A stretch of 64,000 nt of DNA from Ectopseudomonas khazarica. Its GTDB lineage: Bacteria > Pseudomonadota > Gammaproteobacteria > Pseudomonadales > Pseudomonadaceae. Shown piece by piece: positions 1 through 9,862 of the stretch. The stretch lies in assembly GCF_004521985.1 (NCBI RefSeq), contig NZ_SBHZ01000003.1, positions 186,001 to 250,000 of the forward strand, read 5' to 3'. Position 1 is the stretch's first letter; each line of letters starts with the position of its first letter. The notes beneath the pieces were generated by a model that did not search any database, had not been told where the DNA came from, and saw only the letters and a program-made list of their open reading frames with translations. Made by a program: the position numbers and the translations under genes.

Positions 1-74
1 GGGCCTGCCAGGCGTGCGCTGACCGGCAGCGGCAGCGCGACCAGCAGGCACAGGATCAGCAGCAATCGCGACAT
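1..74 (-). CDS. Secreted protein, N-terminal fragment
   Basis: Only the first 24 codons lie in the window; the gene runs off the left edge. They begin M-S-R followed by a long leucine/valine-rich stretch ending L-P-V-S-A, a typical Sec signal peptide, so the product is probably exported. GGAGAG lies a few bases before the ATG and supports this start. An AlgU-like promoter may lie upstream (157-184). It is divergent from tatD. The mature protein is not visible and its function cannot be named. Confidence 0.6.
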   Translation of the reverse strand, partial: MSRLLLILCLLVALPLPVSARLAG

Positions 75-156
75 CGACTCTCCAACAATGGCAGCAGGCC
101 AGCGAAGCCTCGCGGGGGTGCTTGATCTGCTGCTCGCGGATGCGCGACAGACGGCA

Positions 157-184
157 ACTGACTGCGAAGCTGCCAAACAAGTTC
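157..184 (-). promoter_or_regulatory. Possible AlgU (sigma-22) type promoter
   Basis: Read on the minus strand, GAACTT (179-184) is followed by 17 bases and TCAGT (157-161). The family consensus is GAACTT-N16/17-TCnnA, so the -35 is perfect and the -10 imperfect. It points at the secreted-protein gene starting at 74. The rest of the 279-base gap before tatD shows nothing recognisable. Confidence 0.3.
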
Positions 185-353
185 CCTGGGCCGACACGGG
201 GGCGCGGAGATTGGCACAGGCGAGCCCCGCCACGCCAGCCCATGCCCCTCCGCCGGTCCTGAAAACAACTACCAAGCCGTTGTTTTCAATCGACTTCCTG
301 ACGAACGGATGGCGTCTGCTATTCTGCCCCCCTCGCGCTAATCAGGTGGCACC

Positions 354-1181
<828 letters not shown>

Positions 1182-1265
1182 TTGACGTCAAGACTCTGAC
1201 CTTGCCCCAAGGCATACTACTGGCACATAGCCAATAGTGAACGCAGCGAAACGGATAACGACAGC

Positions 1266-2735
1266 ATGGGCGCCTGGATCAGCGATCTTTCTCTCAAGTA
1301 CAAATTCTGGGCGGTCAACGCCGTCGCATTCGTCATCAGCCTGATGCTGGTGCTGTTCGCCCTGCACACCGAGCAGGCGGCCCGCAGCCTCGATGCGCGC
1401 CAGGCAGCCAGCGCCCAGGCACGTCTGCTTCAGCAGTGGCCGCAGCAGGCGACACTGCCCAGCTCCGGCAATATCCAGACACTGCAAGGCGATGCCTCGC
1501 TGGCGAATGCCCAGGGTGCGGCCGATGCCAGCGGCTGGCAGGTGCTGAAACACGACACCTGGTTCGACAGCATGCCAGCGGTTGGCGCGCAGCGGGTTTC
1601 GCTCGCCGACGGACGCAACCTCGCCGTAGTGGCGCGGGCGCCGAGCCTGTTCGACCTGTTCACCGAGCACGCGCTGTCCTATGCCCTGGCGGTGGCGGTG
1701 CTCATGCTGCTGTTGCTGGCGGCCTCGCAGTTGCTGATCCGCTTCCTGCTCAGCCACCTCAACACCCTCAAGGACGTGATGCTGCAGGCAGAACGCAGCG
1801 GCGACCTGTCATTGCGCGTACCGCTGGACAGCCGCGACGAGGTCGGCCAGATGGCTGCCGCCTTCAACGCCATGCAGGCCGGCTACCAGCGTGTGGTCGG
1901 CACCGTCGGCCAGGTCGCCAGCGAACTCGACAGCGGCACGCGCAACATGGCCCAGCGCATGGGCGCGGTACGCCAGGGCATGCTCAGCCAGCAGAGCGAA
2001 ACCGACCAGGCCGCCACGGCGATCAACGAAATGTCGGCGACCGTGCAGCACATCGCCGATCACGCCGGCACGACCCGCGACCAGTCGCTCAGCGCCGACC
2101 AGCTGGCACGCGCCGGCCAGCAGGTGGTCGAACGCGTGGAGCAGTCCATCGCCGCCCTCTCCCAGGGCGTGCGCCAGAGCGCCGGCAGCATCGAGCGCCT
2201 GGCCGAGGATAGCCAGCACATCAGTCGCGTGGTCGGCGTCATTCATGGCATCGCCGAACAGACCAACCTGCTCGCCCTCAATGCGGCCATCGAGGCTGCC
2301 CGCGCTGGCGAAATGGGTCGCGGCTTCGCCGTGGTCGCCGACGAGGTGCGCAACCTGGCCAAGCGCGTACAGGACTCCACCGACGAGATCACCCAGATGA
2401 TCGGCAACCTGCAAGGCGGCACCCGTGACGCCGTGGAATTCATGCGCGAGAGCTCGGAGAACGCCAACCAGTGCGTGCAGCTGGCACAGGAAGCCGGAGA
2501 GTCGCTGGAAGCGATCACCGCCGCCGTGGCCCTGATGCGTGACAGCAACACGCAGATCGCCGTGGCAGCTGCGCAGCAGAGCCAGGTGGCCGAGGAAATG
2601 AGCCGCTCGGTCGTCGGCATCCGCGACGTCACCGAGCAGACTGTTGGCCAGACGCTGGAATCGGCAGCCACCAGCCAGCAACTGGCCACATTGGCGGCCC
2701 AGCTCAACCAGGCGATCCGCCAGCTCAAGCTGTAG
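1266..2735 (+). CDS. Methyl-accepting chemotaxis protein
   Basis: 489 aa inner-membrane chemoreceptor. A first transmembrane helix (about 12-33) is followed by a short periplasmic region of about 100 residues, a second helix (about 138-158), a HAMP linker, and a C-terminal coiled-coil signalling domain. The hairpin tip that contacts CheW/CheA reads [16 protein letters not shown] near residue 330. The small sensor region has no obvious Cache or four-helix signature, so the ligand is unknown. The position next to the GGDEF gene block resembles P. aeruginosa PA2867. Start chosen at the ATG directly before the first hydrophobic helix. Confidence 0.93.
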   Translation: MGAWISDLSLKYKFWAVNAVAFVISLMLVLFALHTEQAARSLDARQAASAQARLLQQWPQQATLPSSGNIQTLQGDASLANAQGAADASGWQVLKHDTWFDSMPAVGAQRVSLADGRNLAVVARAPSLFDLFTEHALSYALAVAVLMLLLLAASQLLIRFLLSHLNTLKDVMLQAERSGDLSLRVPLDSRDEVGQMAAAFNAMQAGYQRVVGTVGQVASELDSGTRNMAQRMGAVRQGMLSQQSETDQAATAINEMSATVQHIADHAGTTRDQSLSADQLARAGQQVVERVEQSIAALSQGVRQSAGSIERLAEDSQHISRVVGVIHGIAEQTNLLALNAAIEAARAGEMGRGFAVVADEVRNLAKRVQDSTDEITQMIGNLQGGTRDAVEFMRESSENANQCVQLAQEAGESLEAITAAVALMRDSNTQIAVAAAQQSQVAEEMSRSVVGIRDVTEQTVGQTLESAATSQQLATLAAQLNQAIRQLKL

Positions 2736-2829
2736 GGTCGCTGGAGGCTATGCCGGTCATAGCCAGAAACGATTCGTCGCCCGCGCCGGAGCGCTCATAG
2801 ACTGGTTGCAACCCCCCGAGGAATGCAAC

Positions 2830-3030
2830 ATGAGCGCCCTTCTGCTTGCCCCGTACAGCACCGCCCGCGCCATTCAGCAATTGGCGGCGTGCCTGCTGCT
2901 GCTCGCCGTGGCCCTGCTGGTGACGGCCGCCTGCCAGCCCAGCGCGCTGGCCCTGGCTCTGGCCGGCATCGGCCTGCGCGCCGCCTTCGTCCTGCGTCGC
3001 CATGCCGGCGCGAGCCAGGCAACGCCCTGA
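2830..3030 (+). CDS. Small membrane protein of unknown function
   Basis: 66 aa. The ATG has a GAGGA ribosome site seven to eight bases upstream. Residues about 15-50 form one or two hydrophobic helices rich in Leu/Ala, followed by a basic tail (LRRHAG). It sits between the chemoreceptor and the molybdopterin-fold/GGDEF pair, where PAO1 also has a short hypothetical gene. I recognise no domain. The ribosome site and the fit to the gap make it likely to be real. Confidence 0.6.
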   Translation: MSALLLAPYSTARAIQQLAACLLLLAVALLVTAACQPSALALALAGIGLRAAFVLRRHAGASQATP

Positions 3031-3123
3031 ATCCGCGCGCCTCCGTTCGTCGGGCCAATTCAGGCGCCCAGGCTAAACCACGATAGCATCGACAATATAT
3101 TGACCGATGGCAGCCGCTTTTTT

Positions 3124-3615
3124 ATGTCACGACATTTTATTGTCACATGTTGCGTGACGTTTTTCTGTCTGACCGCGGTCAAGGCGGAGCCCGTTCCCTA
3201 CCCGCAGGACCGGACGGCACTGCGCCTGTACCTGGCCGACGGCCGCCAGCAGAGTTTCACCCTGCACCAGTTGCAGCGTTTCCCGCAGAGCACCATTCGC
3301 CTGCGTGACGCCAGCGGCAAGGAGCAGCTGTGGATGGGCGTGTCCCTGCCGTGGCTGCTGCAATCCATGGATGAAGAAACGCACGACAGGCCGGTGTACA
3401 CCCGCTCGCTCAATCACTACTCGGTGGTGATCCCGGCGGCCGATATCCAGCGCTACCAGCCGTTGATCGCCTACCAGCGCGACGGCCAGTTCCTCTCCAT
3501 CCGCGACCTCGGGCCGCTGTACCTCATCTATCCGCTCGACGACTACCCCGAACTGCACCAACAGGTGTTCTACAACCGCTCCGTCTGGCAGCTCAGCGAG
3601 ATTCACGTCGAATGA
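3124..3615 (+). CDS. Periplasmic protein with molybdopterin-binding-oxidoreductase-like fold
   Basis: 163 aa with an N-terminal signal peptide (cleavage near KAEP, residue 21). The body resembles the SUOX-type molybdopterin-binding domain seen in small Pseudomonas proteins: LWMGVSLPWLL near residue 75, the RDLGPLYLIYPLDD stretch near 130, and a C-terminal LSEIHVE. It is much shorter than a catalytic subunit and I see no conserved Cys for molybdenum, so a binding or sensory role is more likely. The stop overlaps the next start (ATGA), giving translational coupling to the diguanylate cyclase. An in-frame TTG at 3100 is possible but would break the signal peptide and lacks a ribosome site. PAO1 PA2869 is the likely counterpart. 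Confidence 0.75.
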   Translation: MSRHFIVTCCVTFFCLTAVKAEPVPYPQDRTALRLYLADGRQQSFTLHQLQRFPQSTIRLRDASGKEQLWMGVSLPWLLQSMDEETHDRPVYTRSLNHYSVVIPAADIQRYQPLIAYQRDGQFLSIRDLGPLYLIYPLDDYPELHQQVFYNRSVWQLSEIHVE

Positions 3616-5186
3616 GTTCGATTGCAACGCCCCCCGTTTCGCCCTCCCGTCACCGCCTGAAACTGTCCGCCCTGATCACCCTGGTGCTGGCCATGGCACT
3701 GGTCACGCTCGGCTCGCTCTGGCTGGTGCAGGAGCAGGCACGCCAACTGGCCCTGCCGACGCTGCACAACGAGCTCTGGCAGGCGTACCAGATCGACAAC
3801 GAGATGAACCACTTGCTCGACGCGGCGCACAGCCTGCGCAAGGGTGAGCTGGACAGCGACGATCTGGTGGTGCGCATCCAGGTGCTGCGCAGCCTGACCC
3901 AGTCACTGGAACGCCACCATCTGTTCGACTTCCTGCCCGAGTCGCAGTCGATCACCCAGGGCACGCTCGATCAGATCATCGGCCTGAGCCGCGACTGGGA
4001 TGCACGCGCGCGTTGGGGTGACCCGCAGGGTGTCCGGCAACTGGCCGAGGAAATCCATCAACGCCTGCCGCAGCTGCTCAAGCCGATGCACGAGGTGATG
4101 GTGGCCAGCAAGATTTCCCTGGCCAACAAGATCGACGCCAAGCGCCAGCTCCTGCACCGCTGCTTCATCGGCCTGGGCTGGACACTGCTCGGCCTTCTGC
4201 TCGGCGGCGCCCTGCTGGTGTCGCGCCTGGTCAGCGACTACCGCAAGGCGCGCATGCTGTCGCACAACCTGGCCGAGCTCAACCAGCACCTGGAACAACG
4301 CGTCAGCGAACGCACCGCCGAGCTCAGCGAGGGCCAGGCGCTGCTGCGGCAGATCCTCGACACCAGCCCCAGTGACGTGGCGCTGATCAGCGACGACGGC
4401 AAGCAGGTGCATTTCGTCAACCAGCGGCTGCGCGAGCGCCTGGAGCTCGATGCCAGCAGCGACTTCTCGCTGAGTCGCCTGTTCAGCAACGCCCGCGAGG
4501 CCGTGCATTTCAGCGAGGCCTTGCAGGCCCGCCAGCGCCTGGACGGCTGGGAGACCCAGTTGGCCGGAGCCGAACCTTACTGGGGCGTGGTCTCGGGACG
4601 CGTGCTGGAGTATCACGGCAGGCCTGCGTTGCTGATCTGGAGCTACGACATCAGCCTGCGCAAGCAGATGGAACAGGAGCTGCTGGTGCTGGCCACCACC
4701 GATGCGCTCACCGGCCTGAACAACCGCCACGCGTTCCTGCAGCGCGCCGGCGAGCTGTTCAAGAGCGCCGAACGCTTCGACCAGCCCTGTACCCTGCTGA
4801 TGCTCGACATCGACCATTTCAAGGCGATCAACGACAACCACGGCCACCAGAGCGGCGACGAGGCCCTCGCCCGCCTGGGCGAGTTGCTGCGCCAGGTGCT
4901 GCGTGAAGTGGACATCATCGGCCGCCTCGGCGGCGAGGAGTTCGCCGCCCTGCTGACCCAGACCGACCGTTGCGATGCCCTGCAGGTGGCCGAGCGTCTG
5001 CGCCTGAGTGCCGAGGCACTGGCCCTGAACGGCGCCGACGGCCAGCAACTGGGCATCACGCTGAGCATCGGCCTGGCCGAGCGCCGCCCCGCGGAGCCTC
5101 TGGAAGGTGTGCTGGCGCGCGCCGACAGCGCGCTGTACCGGGCCAAGGCAGAGGGCCGTAACCGCACCGCCCAGGCCGTCGACTGA
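3612..5186 (+). CDS. Membrane diguanylate cyclase (PAS-GGDEF)
   Basis: 524 aa; makes cyclic di-GMP from GTP. Two transmembrane helices (about 17-38 and 182-203) bracket a mostly helical periplasmic domain of about 140 residues. A short coiled coil, a PAS domain (about 245-345) and a GGDEF domain (about 355-520) follow. The active-site motif is intact as GGEEF near residue 440, and REVD five residues before it matches the RxxD inhibitory site, so activity and product inhibition are both expected. It is translationally coupled to the upstream periplasmic protein, which may deliver the signal to the periplasmic domain (inference). Resembles PA2870. Confidence 0.93.
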   Translation: MSSIATPPVSPSRHRLKLSALITLVLAMALVTLGSLWLVQEQARQLALPTLHNELWQAYQIDNEMNHLLDAAHSLRKGELDSDDLVVRIQVLRSLTQSLERHHLFDFLPESQSITQGTLDQIIGLSRDWDARARWGDPQGVRQLAEEIHQRLPQLLKPMHEVMVASKISLANKIDAKRQLLHRCFIGLGWTLLGLLLGGALLVSRLVSDYRKARMLSHNLAELNQHLEQRVSERTAELSEGQALLRQILDTSPSDVALISDDGKQVHFVNQRLRERLELDASSDFSLSRLFSNAREAVHFSEALQARQRLDGWETQLAGAEPYWGVVSGRVLEYHGRPALLIWSYDISLRKQMEQELLVLATTDALTGLNNRHAFLQRAGELFKSAERFDQPCTLLMLDIDHFKAINDNHGHQSGDEALARLGELLRQVLREVDIIGRLGGEEFAALLTQTDRCDALQVAERLRLSAEALALNGADGQQLGITLSIGLAERRPAEPLEGVLARADSALYRAKAEGRNRTAQAVD

Positions 5187-5192
5187 GGCCGC

Positions 5193-5990
5193 TCAGCCGA
5201 ACACCGTCACCGTCTGCCGGCTCAGCGCCAGCAGGTCGCCCGCCGGGCTCCACATGGCTGCGGCGACATGCCCATAGCCATCGCGTGCATGCTCGATCTC
5301 GGCGCGGTACAGGCACCACTGCTCGGTCGTCAGCGCCTGCAAAGGCTGGACGAACTCGATCGTCCAGGTCAGCGAGCTACCGGGCGCCGGGCTGCTCAGG
5401 TGTGGCAGTACCGCCGGCGGCCAGGCGTCGACCAGCGCCAGCAGGTAGGCCTCGTCCAGCGGCTGGGCCGCCTGCTCGCCGCGCAGGCGCACCCAGCCGC
5501 CCATCTGCCGCGAAGGATTGTTGCTGAACGGCATGCCGCCAATGCCCCAGCGCATGGCCAGGTAACGGGTGAATTCCGGCGTCACGCCCGGCACGTAAGG
5601 CAACTCCTGGCACTGCTCGACCGGCGTGATCTCCGGGGCTGCCAGCGCCGCCACGTCGACCGCGGAGGCACGCGACGCGCCAAAGCTGCCCTGCACCACC
5701 GTCACCACCTGGCCATCCTGGACCGCGCGCAGGAGCATCTGGCTGACGGCCTTGCCCTCGCGCAGCACTTCCGCCTGGAAGCTCACCGGCACGTGCGGGG
5801 CGACGGGACCGACGAAGGTGATCGCCAGCGAACGCACCGGGCGCCCTTGCGGGACCTTGGCACGCATGGCCTCGAACGCCAGGGCGGCGACCAGGCCACC
5901 GAAACTGGCACGCCCCTGGCCCCATTCGGCCGGTATCACCACGGCATCGGGATCGCGGCGCACCGCGTCGAGCAATTGCAAAAGCGTCAT
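5193..5990 (-). CDS. Thioesterase family protein (double hotdog)
   Basis: 265 aa, similar to the TesB-like two-hotdog acyl-CoA thioesterases: an N-terminal hotdog with SFGGLVAALAFEAM (near residue 30) and a C-terminal half with LTWTIEFVQPLQ (near 205). Cytosolic hydrolysis of an acyl-CoA is the family role; the substrate is not predictable. I start it at the ATG at 5990, which has GAGG upstream, rather than at an earlier in-frame ATG at 6011 that lacks a ribosome site. It ends six bases from the convergent diguanylate cyclase gene. Confidence 0.8.
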   Translation of the reverse strand: MTLLQLLDAVRRDPDAVVIPAEWGQGRASFGGLVAALAFEAMRAKVPQGRPVRSLAITFVGPVAPHVPVSFQAEVLREGKAVSQMLLRAVQDGQVVTVVQGSFGASRASAVDVAALAAPEITPVEQCQELPYVPGVTPEFTRYLAMRWGIGGMPFSNNPSRQMGGWVRLRGEQAAQPLDEAYLLALVDAWPPAVLPHLSSPAPGSSLTWTIEFVQPLQALTTEQWCLYRAEIEHARDGYGHVAAAMWSPAGDLLALSRQTVTVFG

Positions 5991-6096
5991 ACGGACCTCG
6001 CGCGTCATCAAGGGCGATGATCTTAGGGGATGGCGCAGCCTGGAAGATAGGCCGGCAAGATGCCGATTCGGTCATATTGCCGGCGAAAATGTCGCC

Positions 6097-6867
6097 TCAT
6101 TCGCTCAGGGGAAAGTCGCCGAACAACGCGATCAGGGCCCCGTCCGCACGCTCCTCGGCAGCCAGCTGCCCCTGCAGCCAGGCCTCCCGGCAGGGATGCA
6201 GCGCCTCGATCACCTCGCTCTGCGCCAGCCACTGCAGGTGGTCGTGCCAGTCGCCCAGCGCGCTCTGGGCGCGCCTGAGCCGCGCCAGCGCCGCCCTGTC
6301 CAGGCCGCTCTGCAAGGGATAGGTCTCGCCCGCGTAGCGCACCCGCTTGATCAGCAGGCGCAGGCGATGGCGGTCGTGCGCAGGATCACGCAGGGCCTGC
6401 GCCAGCTGCGCCTGCTGACGCCGCAGGCGACGCTGGATGCGTTTGCTGACGCTACGCAGCTGGCCACGCCGTGCTGCCTCGCGCCAGGCAACCGGCCAGT
6501 TGTCGAGCAAGGCGATCAGTTCGGCCAGTTCACGACTGCTGGCCACTGCCGCAAAAGCCCTGGCATGTGCCTCCTGGTCAAAGGCGAGCAAGTCGGTCCG
6601 GCCCATGCGCTCGAGTTCGGCCATCAACACCTCGCGATCGCGCAAGGGACCGGTCAGCCGGCCCAGTACCGCGGCGGCCTGCTCCAGGGCATCCACCGTC
6701 GCCAGGCCGCGCATGGGGCGCAGCAGGCTGCGCAGCTGGCGCAAGGTGATGCGCAGGTCGTGCAACGCCTCGGCGTCGGTGAATCCGCTCAGGCGGGCCT
6801 GGCAGGCATATAGCCGTACCTGCAAGGCCAGCACACGTTGCAGGCTGCGCTCGATCAGATCGCTCAT
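6097..6867 (-). CDS. CHAD domain protein
   Basis: 256 aa, almost all helical, with the CHAD hallmark of conserved histidines and basic residues (LHDLRITLRQLRSLLRPM near residue 37, HRLRLLIKRVRYAGE near 165). CHAD domains bind inorganic polyphosphate and are often found on polyP granules or fused to CYTH triphosphatases; here the domain is alone. AAGGAG lies before the ATG. It follows the moxR-DUF58-tgpA operon on the same strand with a 59-base gap and may be co-transcribed. Confidence 0.85.
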   Translation of the reverse strand: MSDLIERSLQRVLALQVRLYACQARLSGFTDAEALHDLRITLRQLRSLLRPMRGLATVDALEQAAAVLGRLTGPLRDREVLMAELERMGRTDLLAFDQEAHARAFAAVASSRELAELIALLDNWPVAWREAARRGQLRSVSKRIQRRLRRQQAQLAQALRDPAHDRHRLRLLIKRVRYAGETYPLQSGLDRAALARLRRAQSALGDWHDHLQWLAQSEVIEALHPCREAWLQGQLAAEERADGALIALFGDFPLSE

Positions 6868-6926
6868 GCTCGCTACTCCTTGACGCTCAGGGTGACGACC
6901 AACAAACCCGTCGCGCCCGAAAAATC

Positions 6927-8912
6927 CTAATTCAGCCAGCGCCAGGGCAACGCCTGGCGCAACTTACCCAGCGCCTGACGCAGCGCGGCCGGCGCCACGG
7001 CCTGGCCGGCGTACTGCTGGCGCTCGAAACACGCGGCGAACGCCTGGATCTGCGCCGCCTGCGCCGGCAGTTCCTGGCTGGCGCGCCGGGCGAAGGCACG
7101 CATGCCCTCGCCGGCCTGCCGATGCACGCCATGCCGTGCCAGCAGACGCTCGAACCGTCGCAGCACCTGACGCAGAGGGTCACGCCGCTGGTGCCAGGGC
7201 TTGAGCAGCCACAGGGCCAGCAGGCCGAGCAGCACCGCACCACCCCCGACCAGCGCCAGGGCGAGACGCTGCCAGTCGAGACTGCCGAACCAGCTCTGCA
7301 GCAGGCTGAGCTGTTGCTCCCCCTGATAACCCAGCACCCAGCGCTGCCAACCGTAGTTGAGACGCTCCCAGCTCAGGCGCAACTGGTTGAGCCAGGCCAG
7401 TTCCCGGTAACGCAGCGGCGAGAAGGGTTGGTCGTCGAGAAAACCGTCCTCTTCGCTCAACGCCTCCTGCAGGCCCTGCTCGATGCGCTCGGGAGCGACC
7501 TGGAAGGTCGGGTCGACGCTGCGCCAGCCGGTCCCGGGTTGCCAGTACTCGACCCAGGCATGGGCATCGAACTGGCGAACCTGGATGTAGTTGCCCGAGG
7601 GGTTGAGCTCGCCACCCTGGTAGCCGGTCACGACACGCGCCGGGATGCCGGCGGCACGCAGGACGAAAGTCATGGCCCCGGCGTAGTGGGCACAGAAGCC
7701 ACTGCGGGTGTCGAACAGGAATTCGTCGACGCTGTCCTGCCCCAGCGTTTGCGGACGCAGGGTGTAGGCGAACGGCTCACGATTGAAATGCCGCAACAGC
7801 GCGTCCACCAGCGCATCGGCCTGCGGGTACTGGCGCTGCAGTTGGGCGGCCCAGGCGCGGCTGCGCGGATCGCCCTGCGCCGGCAGTTGCAGGGCATGGC
7901 GCAGCGCCGAGGGTTGCGCCTCGGCCTCGCGCAGGGCCTGCGGCCAGGAACGCACCTGGTAGAGCAGGCTGCGGTCCACGGGGCGACGGTTCTGCCAGCG
8001 GAAGTCGCTCATCATGCGCGTGCCATCCTGGGCGACCTCGCCGACATCGAGCGCGAACAGCCAGGGTTTGCCGCTGGGCTGCATGATGATGCTGTAGTCC
8101 AGCGGTTGCCCGGCCTTGCTCCACTGCGGCGCCCTGGGCAGCTGCGCCAGGCTCGATTGCGACCAGCGCCGACCATCGAATCGGTCCAGCGTCAGCGCCC
8201 GCCAGTACAGCTGGTTGCGGGGCGGCACGGCGCCTTCGAAACTGGCGCGAAACGCCAGCTCCGAGGAGCGGCTGAGCTCGGCGATATCGGCTGGTTCCAT
8301 GCTGTCGGAGAGGCCGGTCCGGCCCTTGTCGCTGGGCATCGGCAACGACCACAGCGGTCCCATGCGCGGAAAGAACACGAACAGCAGCAGCATCAGCGGC
8401 AACGCCTGCAGCAGCAGGCCGCCGGCAAGACGCAGGGTGGGCCAGGGCCGCTCGGCAACGCCGCTCTGCTGCAGACCGACCAGGGCAGCCAGCAGCGCCG
8501 TGACCGGCAGCAGGCTGTAGAGCGCGGCGACCATGCCATCCTCGAACAGGTAGGCGGTGACCACGCAGAAGAAGCCAAGGAAGACCAGCACCAGCGCGTC
8601 ACGCCGCGTGCGCATCTCCAGCAGCTTGAGGATGAAGGTGGCGATCAGCAGCACCACGGCGGCATCCAGCCCGACCAGGGTCCCCCGCGAGAACAGGATG
8701 CCGATCAGGACCAGCAGCACCAGGCCGCCCTTGACCCAGCCACCGGGGTAGCGCGCACGCATGCGGAAGATCTGCACCCGCCAGCTCGCAGCGCCCAGCC
8801 ACAGGGCGATCATCCACATGGGCAGATGCACCAGGTGCGGCACGATCACCAGCACCTGCGCCACCAGCAACCAGGTCAGGGCAATGCGCGGAATGCCTGG
8901 CAGCCGGCTCAT
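6927..8912 (-). CDS. tgpA: TgpA-type membrane transglutaminase-like protein
   Basis: 661 aa inner-membrane protein. Several N-terminal transmembrane helices (first about 150 residues) are followed by a large periplasmic transglutaminase-like domain, another transmembrane helix near 560-580 and a cytosolic DUF4129-like tail. The papain-like triad is visible: Cys in SGFCAHY (about 405), His in DAHAWVE (about 450) and Asp in VDPTF (about 466), positions that match P. aeruginosa TgpA, reported as critical for viability. The start at 8912 overlaps the DUF58 stop by four bases (ATGA). Last gene of the moxR-DUF58-tgpA operon; the physiological substrate is unknown. Confidence 0.92.
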   Translation of the reverse strand: MSRLPGIPRIALTWLLVAQVLVIVPHLVHLPMWMIALWLGAASWRVQIFRMRARYPGGWVKGGLVLLVLIGILFSRGTLVGLDAAVVLLIATFILKLLEMRTRRDALVLVFLGFFCVVTAYLFEDGMVAALYSLLPVTALLAALVGLQQSGVAERPWPTLRLAGGLLLQALPLMLLLFVFFPRMGPLWSLPMPSDKGRTGLSDSMEPADIAELSRSSELAFRASFEGAVPPRNQLYWRALTLDRFDGRRWSQSSLAQLPRAPQWSKAGQPLDYSIIMQPSGKPWLFALDVGEVAQDGTRMMSDFRWQNRRPVDRSLLYQVRSWPQALREAEAQPSALRHALQLPAQGDPRSRAWAAQLQRQYPQADALVDALLRHFNREPFAYTLRPQTLGQDSVDEFLFDTRSGFCAHYAGAMTFVLRAAGIPARVVTGYQGGELNPSGNYIQVRQFDAHAWVEYWQPGTGWRSVDPTFQVAPERIEQGLQEALSEEDGFLDDQPFSPLRYRELAWLNQLRLSWERLNYGWQRWVLGYQGEQQLSLLQSWFGSLDWQRLALALVGGGAVLLGLLALWLLKPWHQRRDPLRQVLRRFERLLARHGVHRQAGEGMRAFARRASQELPAQAAQIQAFAACFERQQYAGQAVAPAALRQALGKLRQALPWRWLN

Positions 8913-9862
8913 GGACGTTGCCCGAACAGCGCCAGGGCGCGCAGGCAGGCATCGCGATGCGCCTCGCCAACGTCCGCAGCGATCGACGTGCCCGGCAACT
9001 GCAGGCCGAAGGGCTGCTGCCGCGCGGAGAACTGCAGCACCCAGTGGCACAGCAGCGACAGGCGCATTTCGCTGTCGCCAGCCAGGCTCTCGTAGTCGAG
9101 CCACAGGTCCCGCCCACTGAGCATGGCGAAGTCCTTGACCAGCAGCCCCTGGCCGCGCGAATAGGCCTTCCAGTCCAGCCGCCGCTTGGAATCGCCCGGC
9201 TGGTAGTCACGCAGCCCCTGGAAGTCATCGGCACCCTGGCCACGCGCCCGCATGCCTTCGTCATCGTCCTCGCCGAGACCGGCGGACACGGGCAGATCGC
9301 CTTCCAGCGGGCGCGGGTAGACCAGTACCGCCTGGTCCAGGTCGACCCAGCTCCACGCCACCAGCAAGCCCAGCGGGAAGCGGCTCTCGACCCGCAGACG
9401 ACCGGGCCGCAACCAGCCACGTCGCCGCGCCGGCAGGCTCACCTCCACCTCGCACTGGCCTTCGCGCGGCACATCACGCAGCACCAGCTCGGCCGGTGGC
9501 CAGCCCAGGGCCACGGCCTGGTGCTCACGCCCGCGACTCTCCAGGCGCACGCGAAAGACGGCCTGCTCACCCACGAACACCGCCCCGCCGCCGCCCGCCT
9601 TCAGCACCAGCCCGGCAAGATTGCGATAGGTGTGCAGGATGGCGACGACGAACACCGCCATCAGCAGGAACGTCAGGCCATACGCCAGGCTGTTCTGGTA
9701 GTTGATGGCGACCAGCAGCATCAGCACCAGGGCGACGGCGAAGGCCGCCCCGACCCGACTCGGCACGATGAAGATGCGCCGCTGATTGAGGCGAACGCTG
9801 GCCGCAGGCGGGATGCGCCGAGCCAGCCAGCGTGCCCAGAGGGGCCTCAGCGCCGTGCGCAT
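8909..9862 (-). CDS. DUF58 domain protein
   Basis: 317 aa. Two adjacent hydrophobic helices (about 33-75) are followed by a beta-rich segment and the DUF58 core, with DDDEGMRARGQGADDF near 200 and the characteristic RLDWKAYSRGQGLLVKDF near 230. DUF58 proteins are the standard partners of MoxR AAA+ ATPases; a VWA-like fold is usual. The chosen ATG (9860-9862) shares one base with the moxR stop (TGATG); an earlier in-frame ATG at 9892 would overlap moxR by 31 bases and looks less likely. Confidence 0.88.
   Translation of the reverse strand: MRTALRPLWARWLARRIPPAASVRLNQRRIFIVPSRVGAAFAVALVLMLLVAINYQNSLAYGLTFLLMAVFVVAILHTYRNLAGLVLKAGGGGAVFVGEQAVFRVRLESRGREHQAVALGWPPAELVLRDVPREGQCEVEVSLPARRRGWLRPGRLRVESRFPLGLLVAWSWVDLDQAVLVYPRPLEGDLPVSAGLGEDDDEGMRARGQGADDFQGLRDYQPGDSKRRLDWKAYSRGQGLLVKDFAMLSGRDLWLDYESLAGDSEMRLSLLCHWVLQFSARQQPFGLQLPGTSIAADVGEAHRDACLRALALFGQRP

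Noticed and set aside
3100..3123. TTG as an earlier start for the molybdopterin-fold protein.
   Set aside because: No ribosome site, and it would add polar residues before the signal peptide.
3124..3163. AT-rich stretch with repeated GTCAC/GTGAC near the start of the molybdopterin-fold gene.
   Set aside because: It encodes the signal peptide; the arms are short and spacing irregular, so I do not call it an operator.
7122..9095. Long open frame on the plus strand opposite tgpA.
   Set aside because: Shadow frame: Gln-rich, no ribosome site, and tgpA has its full catalytic triad on the other strand.
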